Part shown: piece by piece, positions 16,566 to 24,855 of the stretch | How positions within the stretch are numbered: position 1 is the stretch's first letter | Layout: each line of letters begins with the position of its first letter | Assembly: GCF_017744095.1 (NCBI RefSeq) | Contig: NZ_JAGHQX010000013.1 | Span: forward strand, 1 to 64,000 | Direction: 5' to 3' | Length of the DNA stretch: 64,000 nt | Source of the DNA: Shimia sp. R10_1 | GTDB taxonomy: Bacteria > Pseudomonadota > Alphaproteobacteria > Rhodobacterales > Rhodobacteraceae | Notes under the pieces: model-generated | The model's input: the letters and a program-made list of their open reading frames with translations, nothing else | Told to the model about the DNA's origin: nothing | Databases searched by the model: none | Program-made: the position numbers and the translations under genes

Positions 16566-17672
16566 TCATTCCGCCGCCTCCTGCACAGGCGCTTGATCTG
16601 ATGCCACATTTTCCATCGCCTCACGGCGCAGCTTGCGGATCAACTCCAGTTCAGATTGGAAATCCACGTAATGCGGCAGCTTGATGTGCTCCAAAAACCC
16701 CGTCGCCTGAATGTTGTCGGAGTGATAGAGCACAAACTCTTCATCCTGCGCAGGCGCGCCGAGGTTGTCTTCGCCCAGCTCCTGCCAGCGCAGCGCGCGG
16801 TCTACGAGCGCCATGGAAATCGACTTACGCTCAGACTGGCCAAACACCAGCCCATAGCCGCGCGTGAACTGCGGCGGCTCGGTTTTGGAGCCCTGAAACT
16901 GGTTCACCGTCTCACATTCGGTCAGCTCAATTTCGCCAATCTCAATGGCGAATCCCAGCTCCGGGATCTCCATCTCCACCGCAACCTTGCCGATGCGCAG
17001 CTCCCCCACAAAAGCGTGGTTGCGCGCATAGCCCCGCTGCGTGGAGTAGGCCATCGACAGCACAAACCCCTCATCGCCCCGCGTCAGCGCCTGCAGGCGC
17101 AGCGGGCGGTTTGCGGGCAGCTCCAGCGGCTCTCGCGTCAAATCCCCCGGCGTTTCTTCCGAGCTGACCTCTGTCTGGATCAGCCCCTCTTTGTTCAGAA
17201 ACTCCGTGATATGCGGCGTCGGCTCTGCGCGCGCTTCGCCACGCTCCACCACCGGTGTTTCCCCCTCAGCGGCCAGAGCAAAATCCAGCAGGCGGTGGGT
17301 GTAATCAAACGTCGGCCCCAAGACCTGCCCACCCGGCGCATCCTTGAAGGTTGCGGAAACCCGGCGATCACAGGCCATCTCTTCGGTTTGCACCGGCAGG
17401 GATGCGCCAAAACGTGGCAATGTGGTGCGGTAAGCGCGAATGAGGAAAATCGCCTCAATCATATCACCGCGCGCCTGCTTGATCGCAAGTGCGGCCAAAT
17501 CCGGATCATAAAGCGATCCCTCAGCCATCACCCGGTTCACCGCAAGGCTCAGCTGCTCGCGGATCTGCGCAACGGACAGTTCCGCCACACTCAGATCACC
17601 ACGCCGCTCTTCGGCCAACCACGCATGCGCATTGTCAATCGCGCGTTCGCCGCCTTTCACTGCAACATACAT
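16566..17672 (-). CDS. phnI: C-P lyase core subunit PhnI
   Basis: A 368-residue protein starting MYVAVKGGERAIDNAHAWLAEERRGD, the standard PhnI N-terminus, with RGYGLVFGQSERKSISMALVDRAL in the C-terminal half. PhnI with PhnG and PhnH transfers methylphosphonate onto the ribose of ATP, displacing adenine. The ATG overlaps the phnH stop by one base. Length is normal. Confidence 0.95.
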   Translation of the reverse strand: MYVAVKGGERAIDNAHAWLAEERRGDLSVAELSVAQIREQLSLAVNRVMAEGSLYDPDLAALAIKQARGDMIEAIFLIRAYRTTLPRFGASLPVQTEEMACDRRVSATFKDAPGGQVLGPTFDYTHRLLDFALAAEGETPVVERGEARAEPTPHITEFLNKEGLIQTEVSSEETPGDLTREPLELPANRPLRLQALTRGDEGFVLSMAYSTQRGYARNHAFVGELRIGKVAVEMEIPELGFAIEIGEIELTECETVNQFQGSKTEPPQFTRGYGLVFGQSERKSISMALVDRALRWQELGEDNLGAPAQDEEFVLYHSDNIQATGFLEHIKLPHYVDFQSELELIRKLRREAMENVASDQAPVQEAAE

Positions 17673-18241
17673 CAGGCCGCCTCCACTTTCGTTGTTCTTG
17701 GCAGCGCGGAGACCTGATCCCCGCAGGTGAAGAAGAAATCGAGCCCCAGCGGGAACAGCAGCGCGTTCATCTGAAACGCCTCTGTTTCCGGCAGAGCCAT
17801 CTCAGCCGTCTCTTTGATGCCCGGCCCCCGCAATGTTGCGCCTTCCTGTGCAAGCGCCTCACGCTCCACAATCAGCGTGGCAGAGCGATCCGGATATTCC
17901 GGCGTGCCAATCGCAAAGCGGCTGAGCGGCGCAAGGCTCTCCCAATCGCCCACAGCAAACATCGCGCTGTCTGCACCGACAATCGGAGCACCTACGTGGA
18001 ATGCGACCCAATCCCGCACCGCTTGGCAATCAAAGTCTCCTGCCAGATGCAGCGGCGTGTCCGGATCACAGAGCGTCAGGATCAGCGTGCCCGCCGCCGT
18101 CGATAACGGCGCAGGTGGCACAGCCCCCTTCAGCCTTTCAACGGTGCCGGGCCGCGCCATCACATTCATCGCCGCGCGAAACGCATGCGCCGCATCGACC
18201 GGCGCATCGGCAAATCCGCCTTTCAGAACATCTGCGTTCAT
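17672..18241 (-). CDS. phnH: C-P lyase core subunit PhnH
   Basis: A 189-residue protein with FRAAMNVMARPGTVERL (residues 22-38) and LILTLCDPDTPLHLA, both characteristic of PhnH, and C-terminal FPLGLDFFFTCGDQVSALPRTTKVE. It is a structural subunit of the PhnGHIJ complex. It overlaps its neighbours phnG and phnI by single bases, so translation is coupled. Confidence 0.95.
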   Translation of the reverse strand: MNADVLKGGFADAPVDAAHAFRAAMNVMARPGTVERLKGAVPPAPLSTAAGTLILTLCDPDTPLHLAGDFDCQAVRDWVAFHVGAPIVGADSAMFAVGDWESLAPLSRFAIGTPEYPDRSATLIVEREALAQEGATLRGPGIKETAEMALPETEAFQMNALLFPLGLDFFFTCGDQVSALPRTTKVEAA

Positions 18242-18684
18242 CAGTCCTCTCCCCGCACCATGGTGAAGAAATCCACCTTTGTGGCCGCCGCCTTTTCCGC
18301 ACGTGTGGTCTTGGCCTCTGCAAGCTCATCGCCCAGCGGCTTCAGGATCGCGACTTCCACCGCCGCCGCCTCTGGCCCCTGCATCAGCGCATCCACCAGC
18401 GCGGCAATCTCTGCCTTCTGCTTGTCACGCCCCTGCACATAGCCATGGCCGACCTCCCCGCTCTCCAGCTGCAACGCGCAGCGGGTCAGCGTCATCTCCC
18501 CGAGGTTGAAAGGCGCACCCGTGCCGCCAAGGCGTCCACGCACCATGGTCGCGCCTATTTCTGGCGCACGCAGCCAGTGAAAGGCTGGCGCGGCGCCATG
18601 CTCTTGCCAAAGCGCCAAAAGCCGGTCTGCGGGCGCTTTGGCGAGCAGCGACATCCAGGCGCGTCTTTGATTTTCTGCGGTCAT
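18241..18684 (-). CDS. phnG: C-P lyase core subunit PhnG
   Basis: A 147-residue subunit with WMSLLAKAPADRL near the start and LGEMTLTRCALQL in the middle, the PhnG hallmarks. It is the first gene of the phnGHIJKLN run. AAGGTG precedes the ATG. Its start codon lies one base from the first half-site of the probable PhnF operator array, so repression is likely to act directly on this promoter. Confidence 0.95.
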   Translation of the reverse strand: MTAENQRRAWMSLLAKAPADRLLALWQEHGAAPAFHWLRAPEIGATMVRGRLGGTGAPFNLGEMTLTRCALQLESGEVGHGYVQGRDKQKAEIAALVDALMQGPEAAAVEVAILKPLGDELAEAKTTRAEKAAATKVDFFTMVRGED

Positions 18685-18685
18685 C

Positions 18686-18729
18686 TAGACACCTTGTCGA
18701 TTTGTCTATTTTCCTATACAACTAGACAA
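18686..18729. promoter_or_regulatory. Probable PhnF operator array
   Basis: Three related half-sites lie in the 113-bp phnF-phnG spacer: TAGACA (18686-18691), TTGTCTA (18702-18708) and TAGACAA (18723-18729). The last two form a perfect 7-bp inverted repeat around a 14-bp centre and are 21 bp apart start to start. HutC/GntR-type regulators such as PhnF bind short TNTA/TANA inverted sites, so this would be autoregulation plus repression of phnG. Confidence 0.6.
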
Positions 18730-18797
18730 ATCCTAGCGACACATCGCGAGTCGCGCAATCCGTCCCCCCATGAAGTTTTCATGACAGAGACCGCAAC

Positions 18798-19511
18798 ATG
18801 AGCGCCAAACGCACCCCGATCTGGCAATCCATCGCCAGCACCCTGACCGAAGACATCGCAGAGGGCCGCTATGGTCCAGGCGACAAGCTGCCCACCGAGG
18901 CCGAGCTCTCTGGCCGCTTTGGCGTCAACCGCCACACCGTGCGCCACGCACTAAAATCGCTGGCGGACAACGGCTTGGTACACGCGCGGCGCGGCGCTGG
19001 CGTCTTTGTCGCGCAGGTTCCCACCGACTATGCCATCGGCAAACGCGTGCGATTTCACCGCAACCTCGAACAGGCTGGTCGCTTGCCGGGCAAAGAAGTG
19101 CTGCATCTTGAAACCCGCAGCGCAGATGCGGCAGAAGCAAGCGCCCTCGCGCTGCCTGAGGGCGCAGACGTCCATGTCTATGACGGCCTGTCCCTCGCTG
19201 ATGGCAACCCAATTGCACTCTTTAAAAGCGTCTTCCCCGCCGCGCGTTTCCCTGATCTGCCCGCCCAGCTCTCACGCCTGCGCTCTGTCACCGCCGCGCT
19301 CAAGGAAAATGGCGTCGCCGATTACACACGCGCCTCCACCCGTCTGACAGCCCGCCGCGCCAGCGCAACCGAAGCCTTGCACATGCGCATCGCAGAGGGG
19401 GATCCCGTCCTGCGCACCAAAGCCATCAACATCGACCCCGAAGGCACGCCAGTGGAATATGGCATCACCTGGTTTGCCGGTGACCGCGTCACCCTCACGC
19501 TGACCGAATAA
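18798..19511 (+). CDS. phnF: Phosphonate operon repressor PhnF, GntR/HutC family
   Basis: A 237-residue regulator. The N-terminal GntR winged helix contains YGPGDKLPTEAELSGRFGVNRHTVRHAL (residues 27-54). The C-terminal UTRA ligand domain runs from about 90 to the end. It is divergent from phnG across the operator array and is expected to repress the cluster until a phosphonate or pathway intermediate binds. Confidence 0.93.
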   Translation: MSAKRTPIWQSIASTLTEDIAEGRYGPGDKLPTEAELSGRFGVNRHTVRHALKSLADNGLVHARRGAGVFVAQVPTDYAIGKRVRFHRNLEQAGRLPGKEVLHLETRSADAAEASALALPEGADVHVYDGLSLADGNPIALFKSVFPAARFPDLPAQLSRLRSVTAALKENGVADYTRASTRLTARRASATEALHMRIAEGDPVLRTKAINIDPEGTPVEYGITWFAGDRVTLTLTE

Positions 19512-19581
19512 CCTGCCCGATCTGTAGCCACCGATGGCAGAAAAACGCGCAAACGTGGTTTTTTACGGATTTCATCCCCCA

Positions 19582-19599
19582 ACGTCACGCAGCCGACAC
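19582..19599 (+). promoter_or_regulatory. Weak Pho-box-like site before the second phnM
   Basis: ACGTCAC, four bases, then CCGACAC give an 11-bp repeated pair; each half matches the PhoB half-site CTGTCAC at 5 of 7 positions. A CTTAGA hexamer lies about 8 bases downstream as a possible -10. The site lies about 45 bp upstream of the start codon. Evidence is weak. Confidence 0.25.
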
Positions 19600-19643
19600 A
19601 TAACAGGCTTAGAGAGAGCAAAAACACCCACAAGAGCATTCTT

Positions 19644-20825
19644 ATGTCCAGTTCTCCTCTCTCTTTGCGCCTGACGGGCGCACAAGTCCTTCGTGACGGC
19701 GCTTTGCAGGACACCGCTCTGGCGTTTTCCGAAGGTCACATTGTCGATCATGCGCTGCCCGAAGTTGACCTGTCCGGCTATCTGTTGATGCCGGGCATCA
19801 TCGACCTGCACGGCGATGCATTTGAACGCCACATCGCGCCACGCCCCAGCGCGCCTTTCCCTGTCGCCATGGGCCTGCGCGGCACCGATCGCGATGCGGC
19901 CGCAAACGGCGTGACCACGGCGTGGCTTGCGCAAAGTTGGAGTTGGGAAGGCGGCCACCGTGGCCCGGATGCGGCGGAAAACCTGCTGGCGGCACTGGAC
20001 GCCTACCGCCCGCACGCCCAGACCGACCTGCGCATTCAGATCCGTTGCGAGACCCATACGGTCCACACCCGTGATCGCCTGATTGCAGCGGTGGAACAGC
20101 ACAACGTCGACTATGTGGTGTTCAACAACCACCTCGAAGAAGCGCTCTATCTGTCACGCGTCAATCCAGAAGCGCTGGCCCATTGGGCAAAAGGTGCCGG
20201 GCGCACCCCACAAGAGCATCTGGCGCTGGTCCACGCCGCCTTTGACGAAAGTCCGCAGGTGCCGCGTCACCTCTGCGCGCTGGCCGAAGCCTTTGACCGG
20301 ATCGGTGTACGCTACGGCAGTCACGACGATCCTGATGGCGACACGCGGGAGCGGTATTCCGTGCTTGGTGCGCGGGTGTGTGAGTTCCCAACCGCGCGCA
20401 GCGCGGCAGCCGTGGCCAAAGCGGTTGGCGATCACGTGGTGATGGGCGCGCCCAACATCGTGCGCGGCGGCAGCCAGGCTGGCAACATTCAGGCCGCGCG
20501 CCTTGTGGCCGATGATCTCTGTGATGCACTGGTGTCTGATTATCACTACCCGGCCCTGTCCAAGGCGGCCTTCCGCATGGTGGACGACGGCTTGCGCGAT
20601 CTGCCCTCCGCCTGGGCGATGATCTCCACCAATGCCGCCAAAATCATGGACATGACCGATCGCGGCACGCTCGCGCCGGGCCAGCGCGCCGATATCGTCA
20701 TTGTTCACCCGGACACCCACGCGATTGAAGGCACCATCGCGGGCGGGCGCATCAGCCATCTGTCTGGCGACGTGGCCCACCGCTTCTTTGACGCGGCCTC
20801 CGAAACAAAACTGGCGGCGGAATAA
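19644..20825 (+). CDS. phnM: PhnM family diphosphatase, second copy
   Basis: A 393-residue amidohydrolase-fold protein clearly of the PhnM family, with LLMPGIIDLHGDAFERH for the metal site, SHDDPDGDTRERY in the middle, and GAPNIVRGGSQAGN, close to the GGPNLVRGGSHSGN of copy 1. The two copies are only moderately alike and differ in the N-terminal metal motif (LHGDAFERH here, LHTDNLERH in copy 1). It is downstream of phnF on the same strand, with a 132-bp gap. It may be specific for a different phosphonate intermediate or be a backup. Confidence 0.9.
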   Translation: MSSSPLSLRLTGAQVLRDGALQDTALAFSEGHIVDHALPEVDLSGYLLMPGIIDLHGDAFERHIAPRPSAPFPVAMGLRGTDRDAAANGVTTAWLAQSWSWEGGHRGPDAAENLLAALDAYRPHAQTDLRIQIRCETHTVHTRDRLIAAVEQHNVDYVVFNNHLEEALYLSRVNPEALAHWAKGAGRTPQEHLALVHAAFDESPQVPRHLCALAEAFDRIGVRYGSHDDPDGDTRERYSVLGARVCEFPTARSAAAVAKAVGDHVVMGAPNIVRGGSQAGNIQAARLVADDLCDALVSDYHYPALSKAAFRMVDDGLRDLPSAWAMISTNAAKIMDMTDRGTLAPGQRADIVIVHPDTHAIEGTIAGGRISHLSGDVAHRFFDAASETKLAAE

Positions 20826-20857
20826 CCCGCCGCCTCAGGGAGGGGGAGAGTAACGCC

Positions 20858-21475
20858 TCAGCCCCCGTATTTCTCCAGAAACGCCTCTGCCTTCAGCGCG
20901 CGAAAATCCGTCAGCGCCGCGCGCAGGCGGCTGTGCTCCCAGTCCCACCACGCCAGCGCCATCAATCGCTCAGACACATTCTCGCTGAACCGTCGCCGCA
21001 GCGGTGTCGCGGGCATCCCCGCTACAATCATGTACGGCGGCACATCTTTGGTCACCACCGCACCACTCGCCACCACGCAGCCATGGCCCAGTGTCACCTC
21101 CGGCTTGATCATCGCGCCATGGCCAATCCATGTGTCATGGCCAATGGTCGCCACCCGGCTCTGGCGATGGGCAAAAAACGCCGCATCCGGTTCTGCATCG
21201 TCAAAATAGTCGTCTGAGCGATAGAGAAAATGGTGCAACGAGGCATTTTCCATCGGGTGATCTGTTGCGCCGATCCGGCTGAAAGCGGCGATATTGGCAA
21301 ACTTACCGATCCTGGCATTCGCCACTTCCGCCATTCGATCACAATAAGAATAATCGTCAAAATGCGCCGAAATGATCCGGCTGCCCTGCCCAATTTCCAC
21401 ATAACGCCCAAAAGTCGCGTCATGCAAAATGCAGTCAGGATGGATCAGCGGCGTCTCTGCTGAGAGCTTGGCCAT
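20858..21475 (-). CDS. Phosphonate-metabolism hexapeptide-repeat transferase
   Basis: A 205-residue left-handed beta-helix protein resembling chloramphenicol/streptogramin acetyltransferases; the match is to the phosphonate-linked transferase hexapeptide family found beside C-P lyase genes. The hexapeptide region includes GHDTWIGHGAMIKPEVTLGHGCVVASGAVVTKDV with the active-site-like His in TDHPMENASLHHF. It presumably acylates an aminoalkylphosphonate, by analogy with PhnO. The substrate is unproven. Confidence 0.85.
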   Translation of the reverse strand: MAKLSAETPLIHPDCILHDATFGRYVEIGQGSRIISAHFDDYSYCDRMAEVANARIGKFANIAAFSRIGATDHPMENASLHHFLYRSDDYFDDAEPDAAFFAHRQSRVATIGHDTWIGHGAMIKPEVTLGHGCVVASGAVVTKDVPPYMIVAGMPATPLRRRFSENVSERLMALAWWDWEHSRLRAALTDFRALKAEAFLEKYGG

Positions 21476-21506
21476 ATGCGGCTCCTGTGTCTTTTAAAGG
21501 TATTAT

Positions 21507-21583
21507 GCCTCCGGCGGGGATATTTTTGGCAAGAGGAAAACCACCACGCTTCCTCTTGCGCCAAATATCCTCGCCGAAGGCAC
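21507..21583. repeat. Inverted pair of dispersed ATATTT elements
   Basis: A plus-strand copy (GCCTCCGGCGGGGATATTTT at 21507-21526, then GGCAAGAGGAA) faces a minus-strand copy whose reverse complement reads GCCTTCGGCGAGGATATTT then GGCGCAAGAGGAA. The arms are about 32 bases with few mismatches around an 11-base centre, so the transcript can form one long hairpin. It sits between the phnE end and the hexapeptide transferase start. Confidence 0.7.
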
Positions 21584-21598
21584 ATTCTGTGGCGCGGA

Positions 21599-22924
21599 TC
21601 AGTGTCCGCTCTCGTCGCCATTGATCAGCTTGCGGCGCAGCCAGCCAGAGAACCAGTCCATCACCATGACCATCAACACGATCAGCACGATGTAATAGGT
21701 CACCTCTTCCCAGTCTTTCTGGGTGATCATCGCCTGTGTCAGCAAAAGCCCGATGCCGCCCCCAGTGATCGCACCGATGATGGTGGCGCTGCGGGTGTTG
21801 GATTCCAGGAAATACAGCACCTGGCTCATCAGGATCGGCGTCACCTGCGGGATCACCCCAAAGCGATAGCGCTGCACCGGCTTGGCCCCGGTGGACTGAA
21901 TGCCCTCGATCTGCTTTTGATCTACGTTTTCCAGCGCTTCAGAGAACATTTTACCAAACGACCCTGTGTCGGTGATCAGGATCGCCAGAGCGCCGGTGAG
22001 CGGCCCCGGCCCAAAAGCGCGCGCCAGAACAATTGTCCAGATCAGCGCATCCACACCACGGAAGAAATCAAAGAAACGGCGCGTGATCTGGCGCACAACC
22101 ACCAGCGGGGTAAAGTTCTTCGCCGCAAGAAACGCCAGCGGCAGCGCCACAATGGCCGCCCCCATGGTGCCAAGGAAGGCCATCAGGATCGTTTCAAAGA
22201 TCGCCCAGGCCACATCTTGGTGACGCCACATCTTGTTGGTCCAGAAATCCTGCCAGATCGCAGAGGCTTCACCGCCCAACGCGCGCGCCATCACCTCGCC
22301 CACAGGCATCCCGTGATAGGGGCTGTCGAGCGTGAAGAAGAACAGCTCCCAGCCAGTGAAATAGCGGAACACCTCAGTGCGGTTGCGCGTCACCGTCAGA
22401 CGCCCCGCATCCGTGGTGATGGTCATCCGGTTTTTAGAGGCGTTGATCCACTCAGGGGTCTCCCCCTCCGGCAGCACCGCCTGCACGCCTTTAGCCCGGC
22501 TCGGCTGCGCCGTGATCAGGCCATAGCCCGGCACATCATAGCTGACAAAATTGTCGGCGCCATAAGTCACCACATGGCCATCACCCAGATCAATCACCGT
22601 GTCGGTGTCCCCCAGCGTGACCCACTCAGGAGAGGTGCCCTCAGGATATGTGCCTTTGCGTTCCCCTTCGATGGCGACAGACACCGCGCCGGAGCGATTG
22701 TCACGCGCCACATGGGTTTTGTAGCTGTAGCTGTCCGCCACAAGCGCGCGGGCATTGTCCGCCTCAAAACGCTGCGCCAGACCGGGAATGTCAAAGATGA
22801 AGAAGATATAGGTCAGATAGGCAATCACCAGCGCTGGCAGCCCAAAGCTCACAAGCTTCTTTCTGGCAAAATGGCGATCCGCCTGAACCTTCAGGAAATC
22901 GGTTTCATTGGCTGCGATACTCAT
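21599..22924 (-). CDS. phnE: Phosphonate ABC transporter permease PhnE (long form)
   Basis: A 441-residue permease. After a first membrane helix (about 25-47) there is an extra-cytoplasmic insertion of roughly 170 residues. The standard PhnE permease core follows, with the EAA-type loop LVTPILMSQVLYFLESNTRSATIIGAITGGGIG near the C-terminus. The start overlaps the stop of the other permease by 4 bases. The large insertion makes it longer than the usual 270-300 residues. It pairs with the shorter PhnE upstream. Confidence 0.92.
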   Translation of the reverse strand: MSIAANETDFLKVQADRHFARKKLVSFGLPALVIAYLTYIFFIFDIPGLAQRFEADNARALVADSYSYKTHVARDNRSGAVSVAIEGERKGTYPEGTSPEWVTLGDTDTVIDLGDGHVVTYGADNFVSYDVPGYGLITAQPSRAKGVQAVLPEGETPEWINASKNRMTITTDAGRLTVTRNRTEVFRYFTGWELFFFTLDSPYHGMPVGEVMARALGGEASAIWQDFWTNKMWRHQDVAWAIFETILMAFLGTMGAAIVALPLAFLAAKNFTPLVVVRQITRRFFDFFRGVDALIWTIVLARAFGPGPLTGALAILITDTGSFGKMFSEALENVDQKQIEGIQSTGAKPVQRYRFGVIPQVTPILMSQVLYFLESNTRSATIIGAITGGGIGLLLTQAMITQKDWEEVTYYIVLIVLMVMVMDWFSGWLRRKLINGDESGH

Positions 22925-23823
22925 GCCGAGGCCTTCTCAAGTTTTTGCTCAGATTTGCCGTGCGTCAGACGCTCGCGCACCAGCGAGGACAGCTGATCCA
23001 CCACCACAATGGTGACAAACAGCAGAATGAAGATCGCGGCAGCCTCATCATATTGGCCTTTGCCCCAGCTCATCGCGTTGCGCAGCTCATAGCCAATACC
23101 GCCCGCACCCACGAAGCCGAGGATGGCAGAGGCGCGGATGTTCACCTCAAACCGCAGCAGGGCGTAGCTGAAGTAGTTGGGCGCCACCTGCGGGATCACC
23201 CCAAGCCACATGCGCTGGGTCCAGCTCGCGCCCACCGACTGCAACCCTTCCACAGGCTTGAGAGACGCGTTTTCATTGACCTCGGAGAACAGCTTGCCCA
23301 TCGCACCTGCGGTGTGAAACGCAATCGCCACCATCGCAGGCACCGGCCCGCCACCCATCACAAAGATCAGAACCAGCGCAATCACGATTTCAGGCATCGC
23401 ACGCATGATGTCCATGATCCGGCGAAACAGTGGAATGAGGCGCGGCCACTTGGCCATGCCGCGTGTCGACAGCAGCGACAGCACCATGCCCATCATCGTG
23501 CCAATCAGGGTGGAGGCCGCCGCGATATTGATGGTTTCCATCAGCGAGGGCAGGAATTTGAGCAGATGCGCAGGCAGATCAGCGGCTTTTTCAAAAGCCT
23601 CGCCCAGCACCTCTTTGGGGAAATCAAACAGACGGTGCAGCCCGTCCCAGAACCCACCGGCATTGCGGTCATCCGCAATCATGAAACCCGTGGTCATCAA
23701 GGCGATGAAAACGATGAGGATGATGCCATCCATCATCCGCTTGCGTCGCACCTGCGCCATGTAATCCGCGCGCACATGGCCCGCGTCACGGCTGCCAGTG
23801 CCGCTACCGGTCAAATCTGTCAT
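22921..23823 (-). CDS. phnE: Phosphonate ABC transporter permease PhnE
   Basis: A 300-residue inner-membrane permease with about six helices and the coupling loop VAPNYFSYALLRFEVNIRASAILGFVGAGGIGYEL. It forms the channel of the PhnCDE importer together with the long PhnE. A 9-bp hairpin separates it from phnD upstream. Confidence 0.94.
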   Translation of the reverse strand: MTDLTGSGTGSRDAGHVRADYMAQVRRKRMMDGIILIVFIALMTTGFMIADDRNAGGFWDGLHRLFDFPKEVLGEAFEKAADLPAHLLKFLPSLMETINIAAASTLIGTMMGMVLSLLSTRGMAKWPRLIPLFRRIMDIMRAMPEIVIALVLIFVMGGGPVPAMVAIAFHTAGAMGKLFSEVNENASLKPVEGLQSVGASWTQRMWLGVIPQVAPNYFSYALLRFEVNIRASAILGFVGAGGIGYELRNAMSWGKGQYDEAAAIFILLFVTIVVVDQLSSLVRERLTHGKSEQKLEKASA

Positions 23824-23844
23824 GGGAGCCCCTTAGTCAGGAAA

Positions 23845-23874
23845 CAGGCCCCGCGCGCATCTGCACGGGGCCTG
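23845..23874 (-). other. Hairpin between phnD and phnE
   Basis: A perfect 9-bp stem (CAGGCCCCG / CGGGGCCTG) with a 12-base loop lies just after the phnD stop. Only three T residues follow on the minus strand, so it is more likely an mRNA 3'-end stabiliser or partial terminator that keeps binding-protein mRNA abundant. Confidence 0.6.
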
Positions 23875-23894
23875 CTCAATGTGGTGAAGTCGTC

Positions 23895-24797
23895 TTAGTT
23901 GGACTTCAGTTTGCGCGCTTCGATGATCACTTCGTAAGCGTCATGACTGATTGGCTGCACACCTTTGGCTTCGCCAGACAGCACGCCATAGGCGCAGTCA
24001 GGGTCGATGGATGGCAGGGAAGCCATCAGCGCGGTGAACTTCACTTTCACGTCTTCCGGCAGCGCTTTACGCAGCACGATTGGGCCTTCTGGGATCGGCT
24101 TGGACTGCCAGATTTTGACCAGCTCGTTCATGTCCACGAGGCCCGCATCAACCGCACGACGCAGCGCGCCGGAGTTGTAGCCATCTTCCCACTCACCCAG
24201 ACCATCGGCCCAGGTCACACCGCCATCAAAGTCGCCGTTGTTCACACCAACAATGGTCTGCTCGTGGCCACCGGAGAATTTCACTTCGCCGAAGTAGTCG
24301 CCAGAGGTCATGGTGGAACCGGTGGCTTCTGGGATCTCGATGGATGGGATCAGGAAGCCGGAAGTGGAGTTCGGGTCACCAAAGCCAAACACTTTGCCCT
24401 TCATGTCTTCCAGCGAGGTGATGCCGCTGTCTTTGCGGGCAAAACCGATGGAGTAGTAGCCATAGCCACCGTCCACATTCACTTTCACGAGGATCGGCTC
24501 AACCGCTTCTGGGTCAGACAGGTAGGTCTTTGCATAACCAGACGCGCCCAGCCACGCCATGTCGATGGTGCCGCCCAGCAGGCCCTGGATCACGCCGTTG
24601 TAATCGGCAGGGGCGAACAATTTGGTCGGCACACCCAGAACTTCTTCGGTTTTGGCGCGCAGGCACTCGTTGTTGTTCAGACGGTCCTGGGCGTTTTCGC
24701 CACCCAGCAGACCAATGCGGAATTCGCTGATTTCTTCAGCAAACGCAGGGGCCGTCAGGGCAGTGGTCGCCAGAACGGCAGCAATCAGTTTTTTCAT
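23895..24797 (-). CDS. phnD: Phosphonate ABC transporter substrate-binding protein PhnD
   Basis: A 300-residue periplasmic protein. The start at 24797 gives a signal peptide (MKKLIAAVLATTALTAPAFA, cleavage after AFA) and has GGAGAG upstream; the longer open frame is not used. The mature part begins EEISEFRIGLLGGENAQDRL and has WLGASGYAKTYL and FGFGDPNSTSGFLIP, typical of PhnD ligand-binding loops. It captures phosphonates for the PhnE permeases. Confidence 0.95.
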   Translation of the reverse strand: MKKLIAAVLATTALTAPAFAEEISEFRIGLLGGENAQDRLNNNECLRAKTEEVLGVPTKLFAPADYNGVIQGLLGGTIDMAWLGASGYAKTYLSDPEAVEPILVKVNVDGGYGYYSIGFARKDSGITSLEDMKGKVFGFGDPNSTSGFLIPSIEIPEATGSTMTSGDYFGEVKFSGGHEQTIVGVNNGDFDGGVTWADGLGEWEDGYNSGALRRAVDAGLVDMNELVKIWQSKPIPEGPIVLRKALPEDVKVKFTALMASLPSIDPDCAYGVLSGEAKGVQPISHDAYEVIIEARKLKSN

Positions 24798-24814
24798 CGT
24801 TTCTCTCCAGTTGA

Positions 24815-24846
24815 TAAAAAACCCCACGCTTCTGTGACGTGGGGTG
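24815..24846 (-). terminator. Intrinsic terminator/attenuator between phnC and phnD
   Basis: On the minus strand a perfect 8-bp stem (ACCCCACG / CGTGGGGT) with a 9-base loop is followed by TTTTTT. It ends only about 20 bases before the phnD start and follows the phnC stop by about 10 bases. It should stop part of the transcripts leaving phnC unless read through. Confidence 0.75.
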
Positions 24847-24855
24847 TGATGAAAC

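Noticed and set aside
16315-16569. 84-codon open frame in the phnI-phnJ gap
   Set aside because: It follows the hairpins, has no family match and no convincing ribosome site, and it overlaps both neighbours slightly.
21476-22996. 506-codon plus-strand open frame over phnE
   Set aside because: Antisense to the permease, very rich in His/Arg, and begins inside the dispersed repeat.
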